Shown: positions 8,780-17,744, numbered from the stretch's first letter. The stretch: DNA of 41,164 nucleotides from Dehalococcoidia bacterium (GCA_009838465.1 VXRN01000043.1:1-41164), one strand, 5' to 3'. Translations and numbers: made by a program. The notes: generated by a model from the letters alone, not told the origin.

Positions 8780-8815
8780 GAATTGGAAATTTAGAATTGA
8801 CGATTGGGAATTGCC
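8780..8815. repeat. AT-rich GAATT-rich intergenic sequence, copy 2
   Basis: GGAATTGGAAATTTAGAATT then GGGAATTGCC between rplP and rpmC. Same texture as 923-960. It leaves rpmC without a clear ribosome binding site. Confidence 0.4.
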
Positions 8816-9019
8816 ATGGCGGTAGATGATCTCAGAGGAATGGCGGACCAGGAACTGGTTGATGAGTTGTACGACACGAGGCGCGAGCTTATGAACCTGC
8901 GTTTTCGCGCCGCGACCATGCAGCTATCGGATGTGAACCAAATCAAGAGTACCAAGAAGCGCGTCGCCCAGATACTTACGGTAATGCGACAGCGCGAACT
9001 TGAGAGCGTGGTGGAATGA
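8816..9019 (+). CDS. rpmC: 50S ribosomal protein L29
   Basis: Two-helix protein at the tunnel exit next to L23. 67 residues from ATG 8816 with the typical [21 protein letters not shown] core and a C-terminal [15 protein letters not shown] at 8804 would add four residues inside the AT-rich repeat and is less likely. Its stop overlaps the rpsQ start by four bases (ATGA). Confidence 0.94.
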   Translation: MAVDDLRGMADQELVDELYDTRRELMNLRFRAATMQLSDVNQIKSTKKRVAQILTVMRQRELESVVE

Positions 9020-9366
9020 GTTACGAGAGAAGAAAAGTCCGCGTAGGCCGTGTGGTCAGCGACAAGATGGATAAGACCGCCGTGGTCGTGTATGAGTGGA
9101 GCCAGCCGCACCCGATATATAAGAAGGCGGTGCGTCGCCAGACCAAGCTCTACGCTCACGATCCGGAAAACCGCTGCTCGCTTGGCGATACCGTGAGGAT
9201 CGTCGAGTCGCGCCCGCGCTCGAAGACCAAGCGGTGGAAGGTCGCGGAGATACTGTCCAGCATCGAGATAGCCGAGGTACAGCCGGAGGAGATTTCGGTT
9301 GACGAGGACGTGCTGTCTTACGCGGCTTCCGCCAGCGCCGAGAGAGCGGAATCAGACGAAAGTTGA
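9016..9366 (+). CDS. rpsQ: 30S ribosomal protein S17, with C-terminal extension
   Basis: Early-assembly OB-fold protein. [20 protein letters not shown] and [20 protein letters not shown] are diagnostic. At 116 residues it has roughly 30 more than the common 84-88; the extra part (about residue 86 onward) is acidic and Ala/Ser/Glu-rich and has no recognisable fold. Starts in a four-base overlap with rpmC. Confidence 0.96.
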   Translation: MSYERRKVRVGRVVSDKMDKTAVVVYEWSQPHPIYKKAVRRQTKLYAHDPENRCSLGDTVRIVESRPRSKTKRWKVAEILSSIEIAEVQPEEISVDEDVLSYAASASAERAESDES

Positions 9367-9379
9367 AGTGTGAGAAGCT

Positions 9380-9748
9380 ATGATCCAGATATATTCCAGG
9401 CTGAAGGTAGCGGACAACTCGGGGGCCAAGACGATTAGCTGCATCGGCGTCCCGGGAGGCAGCGGAAGGCAGTACGCGCACGTCGGCGACATAATCGTCG
9501 CGTCGGTGAAGGAGTCCGCGCCCGCTGCCCAGGTACGCAAGGGTGAGGTCGTAAGAGCGGTGGTTGTGCGAACCAAGCATCCCACAAGACGAGTGGACGG
9601 GTCTCACATCAAGTTCGACGATAACGCCGCGGTGATAGTCAACGAGGACCGGATGCCCAGAGGCACCAGAATCTTCGGTCCCGTGGCTAGGGAACTTAGG
9701 GACAAGAACTTCATGCGAATCGTGTCCCTGGCCCCGGAGGTGCTTTAG
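9380..9748 (+). CDS. rplN: 50S ribosomal protein L14
   Basis: Intersubunit bridge protein and binding site of RsfS. 122 residues, starting [18 protein letters not shown] and including [20 protein letters not shown] and [24 protein letters not shown]. The stop is directly followed by the rplX ATG. Confidence 0.97.
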   Translation: MIQIYSRLKVADNSGAKTISCIGVPGGSGRQYAHVGDIIVASVKESAPAAQVRKGEVVRAVVVRTKHPTRRVDGSHIKFDDNAAVIVNEDRMPRGTRIFGPVARELRDKNFMRIVSLAPEVL

Positions 9749-10060
9749 ATGCGTATCCGCACCAACGACATGGTGGTCGTGACCAAGGGGCGCGACAGAG
9801 GCAAGAACGGCCGCGTAATAAGCGTGGACAAGAAGCGCAACAGGGCGGTTGTCGAGGGAATAAATATAGTATCCCGCCACCAGAAGCCGACCGGCCCTTT
9901 CCGGCAGGGCGGAATCATAGAGAAGGAATCGGCTGTGCCGGTATCCAACCTGGCGTACTACGACGAGCAGTCGGAAACGTCCGGGAAGATCGGCTACAGG
10001 TTCCTGGCGGACGGCACGAAGGCCAGAGTTTTCAAGAAATCCGGTGAAGTGATCGAATGA
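9749..10060 (+). CDS. rplX: 50S ribosomal protein L24
   Basis: Assembly initiator protein with a KOW motif ([20 protein letters not shown], about residues 8-27) and the following [13 protein letters not shown]. 103 residues, normal. It starts immediately after rplN and overlaps rplE by four bases (ATGA), giving tight translational coupling. Confidence 0.96.
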   Translation: MRIRTNDMVVVTKGRDRGKNGRVISVDKKRNRAVVEGINIVSRHQKPTGPFRQGGIIEKESAVPVSNLAYYDEQSETSGKIGYRFLADGTKARVFKKSGEVIE

Positions 10061-10686
10061 CGCAGCAAGAGCAACAATCTAATGGTACAGGGGCTAACAG
10101 CAATGGGGTGGCCCCGAGGCCGATGCCGCGCCTGCTGGAGCGGCTCAGGACCGAGATCGGCCCGCAGATGATGCGGGAGTTCGGTTACACGAGCCCGATG
10201 CAGATACCGAGACTTGAGAAGGTCGTTCTCAATATCGGCATGGGCGAGGCGCTCCAGAATGCCCGCGCAATGGAGGCGGCCACGGCGGACCTGACCGCGA
10301 TCAGCGGCCAGAAACCGATAGTCACCAGGGCAAAGAAGTCCATCGCGCAGTTCAAGATACGCGACGGTATGCCGATTGGTCTGACCGTAACGCTCAGGGG
10401 CAGGCGGATGTACGAGTTCTACGACCGCCTGGTCAGCTCGGCCCTTCCCAGGATACGAGACTTCCAGGGAGTTTCCCGAAGTTCGTTCGACGGACGCGGC
10501 AACTACTCCCTCGGACTGAGGGAGCAGGTCATGTTCCCGGAGATTGACTATAACGCGGTGGACCGTATGCGTGGTCTTCAGATAGTCATCGTGAATACCG
10601 CGCCGAATGACGCGGAGGGCCTGCGCCTGCTGGAGCTGATGGGTATGCCGTTCGCTCGACCCGGACAGGTTCAGAGGGAATTCTGA
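10057..10686 (+). CDS. rplE: 50S ribosomal protein L5, with N-terminal extension
   Basis: 5S rRNA binding protein of the central protuberance. Core motifs: [54 protein letters not shown], and FPEIDYNAV. The 209-residue length exceeds the usual 179-187 because about 22 low-complexity Gln/Asn/Gly residues precede MPRLLERLR. The start is supported by the ATGA overlap with rplX, although an internal ATG could give the standard protein. Confidence 0.95.
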   Translation: MTQQEQQSNGTGANSNGVAPRPMPRLLERLRTEIGPQMMREFGYTSPMQIPRLEKVVLNIGMGEALQNARAMEAATADLTAISGQKPIVTRAKKSIAQFKIRDGMPIGLTVTLRGRRMYEFYDRLVSSALPRIRDFQGVSRSSFDGRGNYSLGLREQVMFPEIDYNAVDRMRGLQIVIVNTAPNDAEGLRLLELMGMPFARPGQVQREF

Positions 10687-10741
10687 GGACATGATCTCGG
10701 ATTGAGGCAGAGGATATTTACTTGTGCATAGGAACTGAATG

Positions 10742-10795
10742 TATGGATTGCCGAGCGGCGAGCCCTTCGGGGTTCCCGCTTTCGCGGGAATGACG
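10742..10795. repeat. 54-bp exact repeat, copy 2
   Basis: Identical over 54 bases to 5052-5105, with the inverted repeat TTCCCGC-TTTC-GCGGGAA. It lies between rplE and rpsN. One frame reads GVPAFAGMT across it, which makes a false upstream extension of rpsN possible. Confidence 0.85.
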
Positions 10796-10816
10796 GAATC
10801 ATTTGGAGAAGAGATA

Positions 10817-11122
10817 GTGGCCAAGAAGTCTGCGATAGCGAAGAACGAACGTCGCATAAGGACGGTTGCCAAGTATGCCGCGGTTAGGGCGGAGCTGAAG
10901 GCCATCGCCAACGACATGAACTTGCCCCAGGAGGAGCGGATGGAGGCGCGGCGCGGCCTTGCGCGCCTGCCCAGGGACGCCAACCCGAACCGGGTGCGCA
11001 ATCGGGATTCGGCAACCGGCAGACCGCGCGGTTATATAAGGCATTTCGGTCTGTCGCGCATATCGTTCCGGGACATGGCTCTCAAGGGCATGCTTCCCGG
11101 AGTTCGCAAGGCCAGCTGGTAG
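10817..11122 (+). CDS. rpsN: 30S ribosomal protein S14, long Cys-free type
   Basis: Head protein of the small subunit. From GTG 10817 the product is 101 residues, starting [13 protein letters not shown], with [30 protein letters not shown] and PGVRKASW, the layout of the long E. coli-type S14. No Cys is present, so it does not bind zinc, unlike the 61-residue S14 common in Gram-positive bacteria. GGAG at 10805-10808 supports the GTG. Starts further upstream (10739) would translate the 54-bp repeat and are rejected. Confidence 0.95.
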   Translation: MAKKSAIAKNERRIRTVAKYAAVRAELKAIANDMNLPQEERMEARRGLARLPRDANPNRVRNRDSATGRPRGYIRHFGLSRISFRDMALKGMLPGVRKASW

Positions 11123-11136
11123 AGGGACGAAAGAGA

Positions 11137-11538
11137 ATGTCAGTAACAGATCCGATAGCGGATATGCTGACGCGCATCCGCAACGCGGTAAACGCGCGGC
11201 ACGAGACGGTCAACATCCCGGCCTCCAAGATAAAGGGCGAGATGGCCAGAATCCTGACCGAGGAGGGCTTCATTGAAAGCTACGACCTCGTCAGGCAGGG
11301 AACGCCACAGGCGGCCATCCGAATACGGCTTCATTATAGAAGTCGGAGCGAGCCTTCGATAATGGGCCTCAAGAGAGTGAGCAAGCCCGGCTTGCGCGTG
11401 TATGTCGGCAAGGGCGAGATTCCCAGGTACTACGGTGGCATCGGAGTGGCGATGCTCTCGACTTCTCAGGGGGTAATGACCGGGCGGCAGGCCTGGCGTC
11501 TTGGTGTCGGCGGCGAGCTTCTGTGTTACGTCTGGTAA
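11137..11538 (+). CDS. rpsH: 30S ribosomal protein S8
   Basis: Binds 16S rRNA helix 21; in E. coli it represses the spc operon. Begins SVTDPIADMLTRIRNA and ends with VSKPGLRVYVG, GIGVAMLSTSQGVMT and GGELLCYVW. 133 residues, normal. An AAGGAG overlapping its stop serves the next gene. Confidence 0.97.
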   Translation: MSVTDPIADMLTRIRNAVNARHETVNIPASKIKGEMARILTEEGFIESYDLVRQGTPQAAIRIRLHYRSRSEPSIMGLKRVSKPGLRVYVGKGEIPRYYGGIGVAMLSTSQGVMTGRQAWRLGVGGELLCYVW

Positions 11539-11548
11539 GGAGATTGGT

Positions 11549-12091
11549 ATGTCCAGAGTAGGAAACCAGCCGATTGCGCTCCCCGCGGGAGTGGATGTGC
11601 AGATCGTCGGTCAGCAGGTCACGGTGAAGGGCCCGCGCGGCGAACTTAAGCAGACCTTCCATCCCGAAATGGCGCTGTCCAGGGACAACGGCACCGTCGT
11701 CGTCGGCAGGCCGAGCGACTCCAGCGAGCACAAGGCGCTGCACGGACTGACCCGCAGTCTCATAAACAACATGGTGTTGGGAACAAGCAACGGTTTCGAG
11801 AAGGTTCTCGACCTTGTTGGCGTCGGATACCGTGTGGCGCAGAACGGCAAGGGCATTACGCTGAGCGTGATGCTCAGCCACCAGGTTGACATAGATCCCC
11901 CGGACGGAATAACCCTCGAGGTCGAGGGCAACAACCGGATTCACGTTAGGGGAATAGACAAACAAGCGGTTGGGCAGTTGGCGGCTGAGATAAGAAAGGT
12001 CCGTCCTCCCAACGTATATACGGGCAAGGGGATTCGATACTCCGGCGAGATAGTGCATCTCAAGCCCGGCAAGAGCGCCAGGAGAGCATAG
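11549..12091 (+). CDS. rplF: 50S ribosomal protein L6
   Basis: Stalk-base protein. From ATG 11549 the product is 180 residues: [18 protein letters not shown] at the start, two alpha/beta repeats, then [14 protein letters not shown] and [23 protein letters not shown] at 11537-11542 is six bases before this ATG. An in-frame ATG at 11501 would add residues translated from rpsH DNA in another frame and is rejected. Confidence 0.96.
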   Translation: MSRVGNQPIALPAGVDVQIVGQQVTVKGPRGELKQTFHPEMALSRDNGTVVVGRPSDSSEHKALHGLTRSLINNMVLGTSNGFEKVLDLVGVGYRVAQNGKGITLSVMLSHQVDIDPPDGITLEVEGNNRIHVRGIDKQAVGQLAAEIRKVRPPNVYTGKGIRYSGEIVHLKPGKSARRA

Positions 12092-12092
12092 G

Positions 12093-12464
12093 GTGGCTAA
12101 GGCAAGAGTGCGAAAGATGCGCCGTCAGGTGCGCCATAAGCGGGTCCGCAGGAAGGTGTTCGGAAGCGGGGAGCGTCCGCGCATGGCGGTGTTCCGAAGC
12201 CTGAATAACATCTACGTCCAGATAATAGACGACGTGCAGGGCCATACCCTGGTGGCGGCGTCGAGCTTGGACCCGGACGTGAGAGGACAGGTAAACGGCG
12301 GCAAGCCCAAGTCCGAGGTGGCCGCGCTGGTGGGCAGCGTAATAGCGGAGCGCGCCCTGGATAAGGGAATCAAGAGCGTGGTCTTCGACCGGGGCGGCTT
12401 CAAGTATCACGGCAGGGCAAAAGCGCTGGCTGAGGCGGCGCGCAAGGGAGGACTGGTTTTCTAA
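12093..12464 (+). CDS. rplR: 50S ribosomal protein L18
   Basis: 5S rRNA binder. 123 residues with [29 protein letters not shown] and [23 protein letters not shown] start at 12093 one base after the rplF stop. The last A of its TAA is the first base of the rpsE ATG. Confidence 0.96.
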   Translation: MAKARVRKMRRQVRHKRVRRKVFGSGERPRMAVFRSLNNIYVQIIDDVQGHTLVAASSLDPDVRGQVNGGKPKSEVAALVGSVIAERALDKGIKSVVFDRGGFKYHGRAKALAEAARKGGLVF

Positions 12465-13090
12465 TGACTATGAATTTCTCGCAGAGGCGGGATCAGGAAG
12501 ACCAGGAGGAGATGCCCCTCGTAGAGAGGGTCGTCCGAATATCCCGTGTCGCCAAGGTCGTCAAGGGCGGCCGTCATCTCAGGTTCAATGCGGTAGTCGT
12601 CGTTGGAGACGGCGAAGGGCATGTGGGCATAGGCATGGGCAAGGCGGACGCGGTTCCCGACGCCGTTAGGAAAGGGACCGTCAAGGCAAAGGCTAATATG
12701 ATAACTGTCCCGCTCCAGGGCTCGACCATCCCGCACGAGGTAGTGTCCAAGTACGGCGGCTCACAGGTGATGCTCAAGCCCGCAGTGCCCGGCACCGGCG
12801 TCATAGCCGGCGGTTCGGTGCGCGCGGTGGTGGAACTCGCCGGCGTCCGCGACATACTTACCAAGTCCAGGCGCAGCAATAACCCGGTCAACGTGGTCAA
12901 GGCTACGTTCGAGGGCCTGAAGAAGATGAGACTCCCTGAAGAGGAAATCGCCAGAAGGCGACAGACGGTCGAGGAAGTCAAGGAGCGTCAGAGAATACAG
13001 GCCGAGCGCCGGGCTGCGCGACAAGCCGAGAGAGAGGCGGCGGCTGCTGCGGCAGCTGCCGAAGCGCCCCCGCAGCAGGAAAGTTCTTAA
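12464..13090 (+). CDS. rpsE: 30S ribosomal protein S5, with Ala/Gln-rich tail
   Basis: Accuracy and assembly protein with the double-stranded RNA-binding-like N-domain ([40 protein letters not shown]) and the C-domain ([36 protein letters not shown]). 208 residues against about 165 in E. coli; the extra 40 or so C-terminal residues form a charged helix followed by an alanine run and QQESS. Starts on the last base of rplR. Confidence 0.96.
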   Translation: MTMNFSQRRDQEDQEEMPLVERVVRISRVAKVVKGGRHLRFNAVVVVGDGEGHVGIGMGKADAVPDAVRKGTVKAKANMITVPLQGSTIPHEVVSKYGGSQVMLKPAVPGTGVIAGGSVRAVVELAGVRDILTKSRRSNNPVNVVKATFEGLKKMRLPEEEIARRRQTVEEVKERQRIQAERRAARQAEREAAAAAAAAEAPPQQESS

Positions 13091-13102
13091 GGGTTCATAC
13101 AA

Positions 13103-13300
13103 ATGGCGAAAATAGCTATAACCTGGAAGAAGAGCGCGATTGGCTACGAGAGTTCGCAGAGGCGGGCCATCGAGGGCCTCGGGCTGAGGCGACTTCACCA
13201 GACGGTCGAGCATGAGGACACGCCTTCCATCATGGGGGTTGTACACAAGGTCCGGCACCTGGTCGAGGTGAGGCCCGTCGAGTCCGACGATTCGGACTGA
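13103..13300 (+). CDS. rpmD: 50S ribosomal protein L30
   Basis: 65-residue large-subunit protein: MAKIAITWKKSAIGYESSQR, LGLRRLHQTVEHEDTPSIMG and VHKVRHLVEV are typical. Usual place between rpsE and rplO. The C-terminus has a short acidic ending. Confidence 0.95.
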   Translation: MAKIAITWKKSAIGYESSQRRAIEGLGLRRLHQTVEHEDTPSIMGVVHKVRHLVEVRPVESDDSD

Positions 13301-13319
13301 ATTTTAGAATTGGGATAGA
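13300..13319. repeat. AT-rich GAATT-type intergenic sequence, copy 3 (short)
   Basis: AATTTTAGAATTGGGATAGA between rpmD and rplO resembles 923-960 and 8780-8815 but is short; chance similarity cannot be excluded. Confidence 0.25.
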
Positions 13320-13320
13320 A

Positions 13321-13767
13321 ATGCAGCAGCATCTTATGACATCCCCGAAAGGGGCAAAGAAGAATAGAAGGCGCGTTGGCCGAGGCGACGGCAGCGGCAA
13401 TGGCACGTATGCGGGACGCGGTCTGAAAGGGCAGAAGTCGCGCAGCGGCAAAGGCCCGATGACCAAGTTCCAGGGCGGACAGCTATCCCTGCTCAAGCGC
13501 CTTCCGAGCATACGCGGATTCAACAACATATTCCGGCAGGAATACAGCGTAGTGAACGTTGACCAGCTATCCCTGTTTCCGGGGGACAGCGAGGTCACGC
13601 CGGAAGTGCTGAAACAGGTCGGTTTCGTCAAGGACCTCAGGAATCCTGTCAAGATTCTTGGCAGGGGCGAGATAGACGTCGCCATAACTATTTCCGCGCA
13701 GCGATTCTCGGAATCCGCAAGGCAGAAGATCGAGGCCGCAGGCGGTACTGTAACGGTTTTGGAGTAG
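13321..13767 (+). CDS. rplO: 50S ribosomal protein L15
   Basis: Late-assembly 23S rRNA binder. 148 residues, with RRRVGRGDGSGNGTYAGRG, LKGQKSRSG, FQGGQLSLLKRLPSIRGF and the C-terminal EAAGGTVTVLE. An internal ATG (MTSPKG) would shorten it by five residues. A small hairpin, TCCCC-ACGC-GGGGA (13783-13796), lies after it, before secY. Confidence 0.96.
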   Translation: MQQHLMTSPKGAKKNRRRVGRGDGSGNGTYAGRGLKGQKSRSGKGPMTKFQGGQLSLLKRLPSIRGFNNIFRQEYSVVNVDQLSLFPGDSEVTPEVLKQVGFVKDLRNPVKILGRGEIDVAITISAQRFSESARQKIEAAGGTVTVLE

Positions 13768-13813
13768 AGTAGCCCCTGATTCCCCACGCGGGGAGTATCT
13801 AGGAGTCCAGTTA

Positions 13814-15154
13814 ATGCGCCAGGCGCAGGCAGCAAGAGCACAGCAGCAGTCTTCGAGGCCGCAGCTAATACAGTCCATGATAGACGCGATGCGGGTCCCC
13901 GACCTGCGCGCGAGGATACTGTTCACGCTGGCGATGCTCGTCGTGTTTCGATTCGTCGCTCAGATCCCGGTTCCGGGCGTGGACACCCAGGCTTTGTCCC
14001 AGGCGTTTCAACAGCAGGAACTTCTGGGATTTCTGAACCTGTTCAGCGGAGGCGCGCTGGCCAACCTGAGCGTGGCCGCTATCGGCGTGTATCCGTACAT
14101 TACCGCTTCCATCATAATGCAGATCCTGGTTCCGGCGGTCCCCAGCCTGAAGGCGCTCTCCCAGGAGGGAGACTACGGGCGGCAGCGCATCAACCAGATT
14201 ACGCACTACGCGACTGTGCCTATCGCCTTCCTGCAATCCTGGGGACAGCTTACTCTTCTCAGGCAGTCAGGCGTTCTGCCGGGCGTGGATTTCGGCCTGA
14301 ATATAGGCACGTTTGCCATGCTCATGTCTATGGTCGCGGGGACGATGTTCCTGGTATGGCTCGGTGAGCTTATATCCGAGCGTGGACTTGGCAACGGCAT
14401 CTCGCTGATCATATTCGGCGGCATCGTCGCCGGCTTCCCGACTATGGTTGGCCAGGGCTTGTTGGATAACAATCCGGGCGCGGGCCTGCTGCTGCTTGCG
14501 CTGTTCGCCTTCGGCATCATCTACGTGATAGTGATGTTCAACGAAGCCCAGCGCCGCATACCCGTCCAGTATGGACGCAGCATATACAGGGGCGGCCAGA
14601 TGCAGAGGCAGTCCGGCTCGACGTTCCTGCCGCTGCGTGTGAACAGCGCGGGAATGATTCCGCTCATCTTCGCCTTCAGCATAATCATCCTGCCCGCTAC
14701 GATATTCAGCTACTTCCAGAATCCGCTGTCGGACTCGTTCTTCACCCGTCTGGCCAGATTCTTTACGGACACGCTGGACCCGTCCAACTTACCGTACTGG
14801 ATCGCGGTGTTCATACTGGTGGTGATCTTCACGTTCTTTTATACACTGGTAATATTCCAGCAGCAGAATTTAGCGGAGAACCTCCAGAGAAACGGAGGGT
14901 TCATCCTGGGAATCAGGCCCGGCAGGCCGACCCAGGAATATCTGAACCGGGTCATAATCAGGATAACCTGGGGCGGAGCGCTGTTCCTGGGGATCATCGC
15001 CATCCTGCCGTATTTCGTGGCGCTGGCTACCAACGTCAGGGCGCTCACGCTTTCCAGCACGAGCCTGCTGATTATGGTCGGCGTAGCGCTCGATACGATG
15101 AGACAGCTTGAAGCGCAATTGCTCATGCGCAACTACGAAGGGTTTATCAGGTAA
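13814..15154 (+). CDS. secY: Preprotein translocase subunit SecY
   Basis: Central pore of the Sec translocon in the cytoplasmic membrane. 446 residues with ten predicted membrane segments. Landmarks: RVPDLRARILFTLAMLVVFR (TM1), the plug-region sequence FLNLFSGGALANLSVAAIGV, PYITASIIMQIL (TM2), GNGISLIIFGGI, and QRRIPVQYGRS in the C4 loop, and the C5 loop LQRNGGFILGIRPGRPTQEY. AGGAG at 13801-13805 precedes the ATG. In the spc position between rplO and adk. Confidence 0.97.
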   Translation: MRQAQAARAQQQSSRPQLIQSMIDAMRVPDLRARILFTLAMLVVFRFVAQIPVPGVDTQALSQAFQQQELLGFLNLFSGGALANLSVAAIGVYPYITASIIMQILVPAVPSLKALSQEGDYGRQRINQITHYATVPIAFLQSWGQLTLLRQSGVLPGVDFGLNIGTFAMLMSMVAGTMFLVWLGELISERGLGNGISLIIFGGIVAGFPTMVGQGLLDNNPGAGLLLLALFAFGIIYVIVMFNEAQRRIPVQYGRSIYRGGQMQRQSGSTFLPLRVNSAGMIPLIFAFSIIILPATIFSYFQNPLSDSFFTRLARFFTDTLDPSNLPYWIAVFILVVIFTFFYTLVIFQQQNLAENLQRNGGFILGIRPGRPTQEYLNRVIIRITWGGALFLGIIAILPYFVALATNVRALTLSSTSLLIMVGVALDTMRQLEAQLLMRNYEGFIR

Positions 15155-15157
15155 ATG

Positions 15158-15183
15158 GGTTCCCGCCTTCGCGGGAATGGCGG
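15158..15183. repeat. Partial copy of the 54-bp repeat
   Basis: GGTTCCCGCCTTCGCGGGAA then TGGCG between secY and adk matches the hairpin end of the repeat at 5052-5105 and 10742-10795 with small changes. Confidence 0.6.
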
Positions 15184-15205
15184 ATAGTACGGAGTCAGAA
15201 CTGAA

Positions 15206-15853
15206 TTGAACGTAATCCTCATGGGGCCTCCGGGGTCCGGCAAAGGCACGCAGGCGGCGAGCCTGGCTGAGAAACTTGGAGTGAGCGCGGTATCGTCCGG
15301 CGACCTTTTCAGGGACCACCAGCGACGGAATACGGAGCTGGGACAGTTGGCGCGGTCGTACATGGAGCGAGGCGTCTATGTTCCGGACGACGTTACCATC
15401 GGGATGATAATGGAGTGGATCAATGATCCGGATCATTCGTCCGGCTTCGTGCTGGACGGATTTCCGAGGACGCAGGCGCAGGCCCAGGCGCTGGACGACG
15501 CACTCGAAGACAGAGGCGGGATTGATCACGTCGTCCTCATCAGCGTGTCGGACGACGAACTCGTTCGCAGGCTTGGCGGGCGGCTGACTTGCGACGGGTG
15601 CCAGATCCCGTACAACCTGAACACGTCGCCCCCGTTGGTGATAGGGAAGTGCGACGATGATGATTGCGACGGTACCCTGTACCAGCGCGAGGACGACAAG
15701 GCCGAAGTGGTTGCGAGGCGCATCGAGGTCTATAACCAGGAGACGCAGCCGATCCTCGACTACTATCGCGAGGCGGGAATACTCTCCGACGTAGATGGCG
15801 AACAGTCTGTTGGATCGGTGGGCGATGCGCTCCAGTCAGCCGTGAACGCATGA
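15206..15853 (+). CDS. adk: Adenylate kinase, zinc-LID type
   Basis: Interconverts ATP + AMP and 2 ADP. 215 residues from TTG 15206: P-loop GPPGSGKGTQ (about residues 7-16), NMP-binding SGDLFRD, DGFPRT, and a long LID domain. The LID has C129-x2-C132 and C149-x4-C154, consistent with the structural zinc site of the long form, although the second pair is spaced by four rather than two residues. Located after secY as in many bacteria. Confidence 0.96.
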   Translation: MNVILMGPPGSGKGTQAASLAEKLGVSAVSSGDLFRDHQRRNTELGQLARSYMERGVYVPDDVTIGMIMEWINDPDHSSGFVLDGFPRTQAQAQALDDALEDRGGIDHVVLISVSDDELVRRLGGRLTCDGCQIPYNLNTSPPLVIGKCDDDDCDGTLYQREDDKAEVVARRIEVYNQETQPILDYYREAGILSDVDGEQSVGSVGDALQSAVNA

Positions 15854-15954
15854 TTTGTTGGAAACGTGGAATTTTATGTAAACTTATAGACTATTTCCGA
15901 TTATAAGAACCATGCGCAAGTGGCTTGTGCATACACAGGAAGGACCTACTCTAC

Positions 15955-16746
15955 ATGGCCCGAAGGCGGTCAGGAGGAATAACGATAAAGTCGCGCCGCG
16001 ACCTGAACATGATGATCGAGGCGGGTCAGATCGTCGCACACGCCAAGGCGAACATGGCGGCGGCGGCGGCACCCGGCATAGAGACCAGGGAACTGGACGC
16101 CATAGCCGAGAACACTATCAGAAAACTGGGCGCGGTGCCCTCGTTTAAGGGGTACAATCCGGGGATGTCCATGCGCTACGCATTTCCGGCGACGATATGC
16201 GCATCGCTGAACGATGAGATAGTTCACGGCATACCGAGCCGGAGAAAGCTGAAGGAAGGCGACATTCTGAGCGTGGACTGTGGCGCGTTCTACGGCGGAG
16301 TTCATGGAGACAGCGCGTTCTCCATTGGAATAGGCAAGATAAGTGAAGATCGCCAGCGGCTGATGGACGCCACCAAGGAGTCCCTGGACAGGGGAATCGC
16401 GAAGGTGCGGGCCGGAGCCAGGATCGGGGATATATCCAACGCGATCCAGAGGTATGCCGAAGGACTTGGGTATTACCTGGTGAAACAGTACGTAGGACAC
16501 GGAATCGGGTATGACATGCACGAGGAGCCGCAGGTCCCCAACTATGGCAAGGCGGGCAACGGCCCCCTGATACGCAAGGGAATGGGACTGGCTATCGAGC
16601 CTATGTTGAATATAGGAACAGCTGAGACGAAAGTCCTGGAGGACGGCTGGACGGTGTCCACCGCCGACGGGAGCCTTTCGGCGCATTTTGAAGATACGGT
16701 TATCGTTACGGACAGAGGCCCCGTGATAACGACCCGCCTTGCATAG
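15955..16746 (+). CDS. map: Methionine aminopeptidase, type I
   Basis: Removes the N-terminal Met from new proteins. 263 residues from ATG 15955, preceded by AGGAAGGA (15937-15944). The five metal ligands of the pita-bread fold are visible: Asp in SVDCGAF, Asp in GVHGDSAF, His in YVGHGIGYD, Glu in AIEPMLNIG and Glu in AHFEDTV. A GTG 30 bases upstream is possible but has no binding site and no family support. The 100-base gap after adk is AT-rich and may hold an internal promoter, but no clear pair of boxes is seen. Confidence 0.96.
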   Translation: MARRRSGGITIKSRRDLNMMIEAGQIVAHAKANMAAAAAPGIETRELDAIAENTIRKLGAVPSFKGYNPGMSMRYAFPATICASLNDEIVHGIPSRRKLKEGDILSVDCGAFYGGVHGDSAFSIGIGKISEDRQRLMDATKESLDRGIAKVRAGARIGDISNAIQRYAEGLGYYLVKQYVGHGIGYDMHEEPQVPNYGKAGNGPLIRKGMGLAIEPMLNIGTAETKVLEDGWTVSTADGSLSAHFEDTVIVTDRGPVITTRLA

Positions 16747-16773
16747 ACGACGGGTGGACCCGAAAGGAGTCTG

Positions 16774-16998
16774 ATGGCGAAGAAGCAGAAAGAGGCTATC
16801 GAGGTAGAGGGCACGGTAACCGAGTCCCTTCCCAATGCCAGTTTCAGGGTAGAGCTTGCCAACGAGCACAAGGTCTTGGCTTATGTGTCGGGCAAGCTCA
16901 AGCTGAACTTTATCCGTGTGCTGCCCGGAGACAAGGTTCTGGTAGAACTGTCTCCCTACGACCTGACGCGCGGAAGGATTACATACCGCTTCAGATAG
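16774..16998 (+). CDS. infA: Translation initiation factor IF-1
   Basis: A-site-binding S1/OB-fold factor. 74 residues, [19 protein letters not shown], with [20 protein letters not shown] and [26 protein letters not shown] lies upstream of the ATG. Followed by rpmJ and rpsM in the normal order. Confidence 0.96.
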   Translation: MAKKQKEAIEVEGTVTESLPNASFRVELANEHKVLAYVSGKLKLNFIRVLPGDKVLVELSPYDLTRGRITYRFR

Positions 16999-17057
16999 CC
17001 TGAAGAGAGGTAAAGCGGAATAATACGGCTTGTATAGCCGATTGAGAGGAGGCTGAC

Positions 17058-17171
17058 GTGAAGGTTTCGGCATCGGTTAAGATTAGATGCGCCAAATGCA
17101 AAGTGATCAGGCGCCGCAGGCGGGTGATGATCATCTGCGAAAACCCTAGATGCAAGCAGCGCCAGGGTTAG
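17058..17171 (+). CDS. rpmJ: 50S ribosomal protein L36, Cys4 type
   Basis: 37 residues starting GTG 17058, with GAGAGGAGG just upstream. The sequence begins [19 protein letters not shown] and ends [11 protein letters not shown]. The zinc ribbon is C11-x2-C14-x12-C27-x4-C32. In E. coli and Thermus the fourth ligand is His (NPKHKQRQG); here it is Cys, which should still bind zinc. Placed between infA and rpsM as usual. Confidence 0.95.
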   Translation: MKVSASVKIRCAKCKVIRRRRRVMIICENPRCKQRQG

Positions 17172-17258
17172 AGAACAATTGCGAAAAGTTCCCTCTGCCG
17201 CGATGGGTTCACAAGCGTATGTAAAACGTGCAGTCAGCTATGAATACTAATCAACAAA

Positions 17259-17294
17259 CCCCCTCTCCTTCAGGGAGAGGGTTAGGGTGATACC
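17259..17294. repeat. Hairpin repeat, inverted copy 6
   Basis: CCCCCTCTCCTTCAGGGAGA then GGGTTAGGGTGATACCC is the same element as at 1710-1754 but in the opposite orientation. It lies in the rpmJ-rpsM gap. Confidence 0.7.
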
Positions 17295-17323
17295 CCAAGC
17301 GATGGTGACCAGGAGGCAAGGAT

Positions 17324-17707
17324 ATGGCGATAGTATCGGGAGTCAATATCCCTGACAATAAGCGAGTGGAGATCTCGCTCAGAAGTATCTACGGCATAGG
17401 TCCACGCCAGGCGAAGGATGTTTGTGAGAAGGCCGGCGTGCCGGACAATCCGAAGGTGAGGGATCTGTCGGATGTTCAACTCACGCGCATTCGCGAGATC
17501 ATAGATCGCGAGAAAATGGTCGAAGGAGACCTCAGGCGCGAAGTCAACATGAACATCCGCCGCCTGATAGATATAGGCTCCTACCGCGGTCTGAGGCACA
17601 GGCGCAACCTGCCGGTGCGCGGACAGCGGACGAAGACGAACGCGAGGGCCAAGCGCAGCAAGCGCGTGGCTGTCGCCGGACGCGGGCGAACGACTAACAA
17701 GAAGTAG
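17324..17707 (+). CDS. rpsM: 30S ribosomal protein S13
   Basis: Head protein that contacts P-site tRNA and bridges the subunits. [18 protein letters not shown] (helix-two-turns-helix), [20 protein letters not shown] and TNARAKR at the end are typical; 127 residues. AGGAGGCAAGG lies upstream of the ATG. First gene of the alpha-type cluster. Confidence 0.97.
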   Translation: MAIVSGVNIPDNKRVEISLRSIYGIGPRQAKDVCEKAGVPDNPKVRDLSDVQLTRIREIIDREKMVEGDLRREVNMNIRRLIDIGSYRGLRHRRNLPVRGQRTKTNARAKRSKRVAVAGRGRTTNKK

Positions 17708-17714
17708 TGGCGAG

Positions 17715-17744
17715 ACACCCTCACCCATCGAGGGAGAGGGAATT
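17715..17744. repeat. Hairpin repeat, minimal copy 7
   Basis: ACACCCTCACCCATCGAGGG then AGAGGGAATT: the 5' head joined directly to the 3' arm, lacking the CCCTCTCCC arm. In the rpsM-rpsK gap. Confidence 0.6.

Noticed and set aside
10739..10816. N-terminal extension of S14 through the 54-bp repeat
   Set aside because: The extension is repeat sequence (GVPAFAGMT), while GTG 10817 has a binding site and gives the exact family N-terminus.
11501..11548. Upstream start for L6 inside rpsH
   Set aside because: Adds 16 non-conserved residues; ATG 11549 has an AAGGAG at ideal distance.
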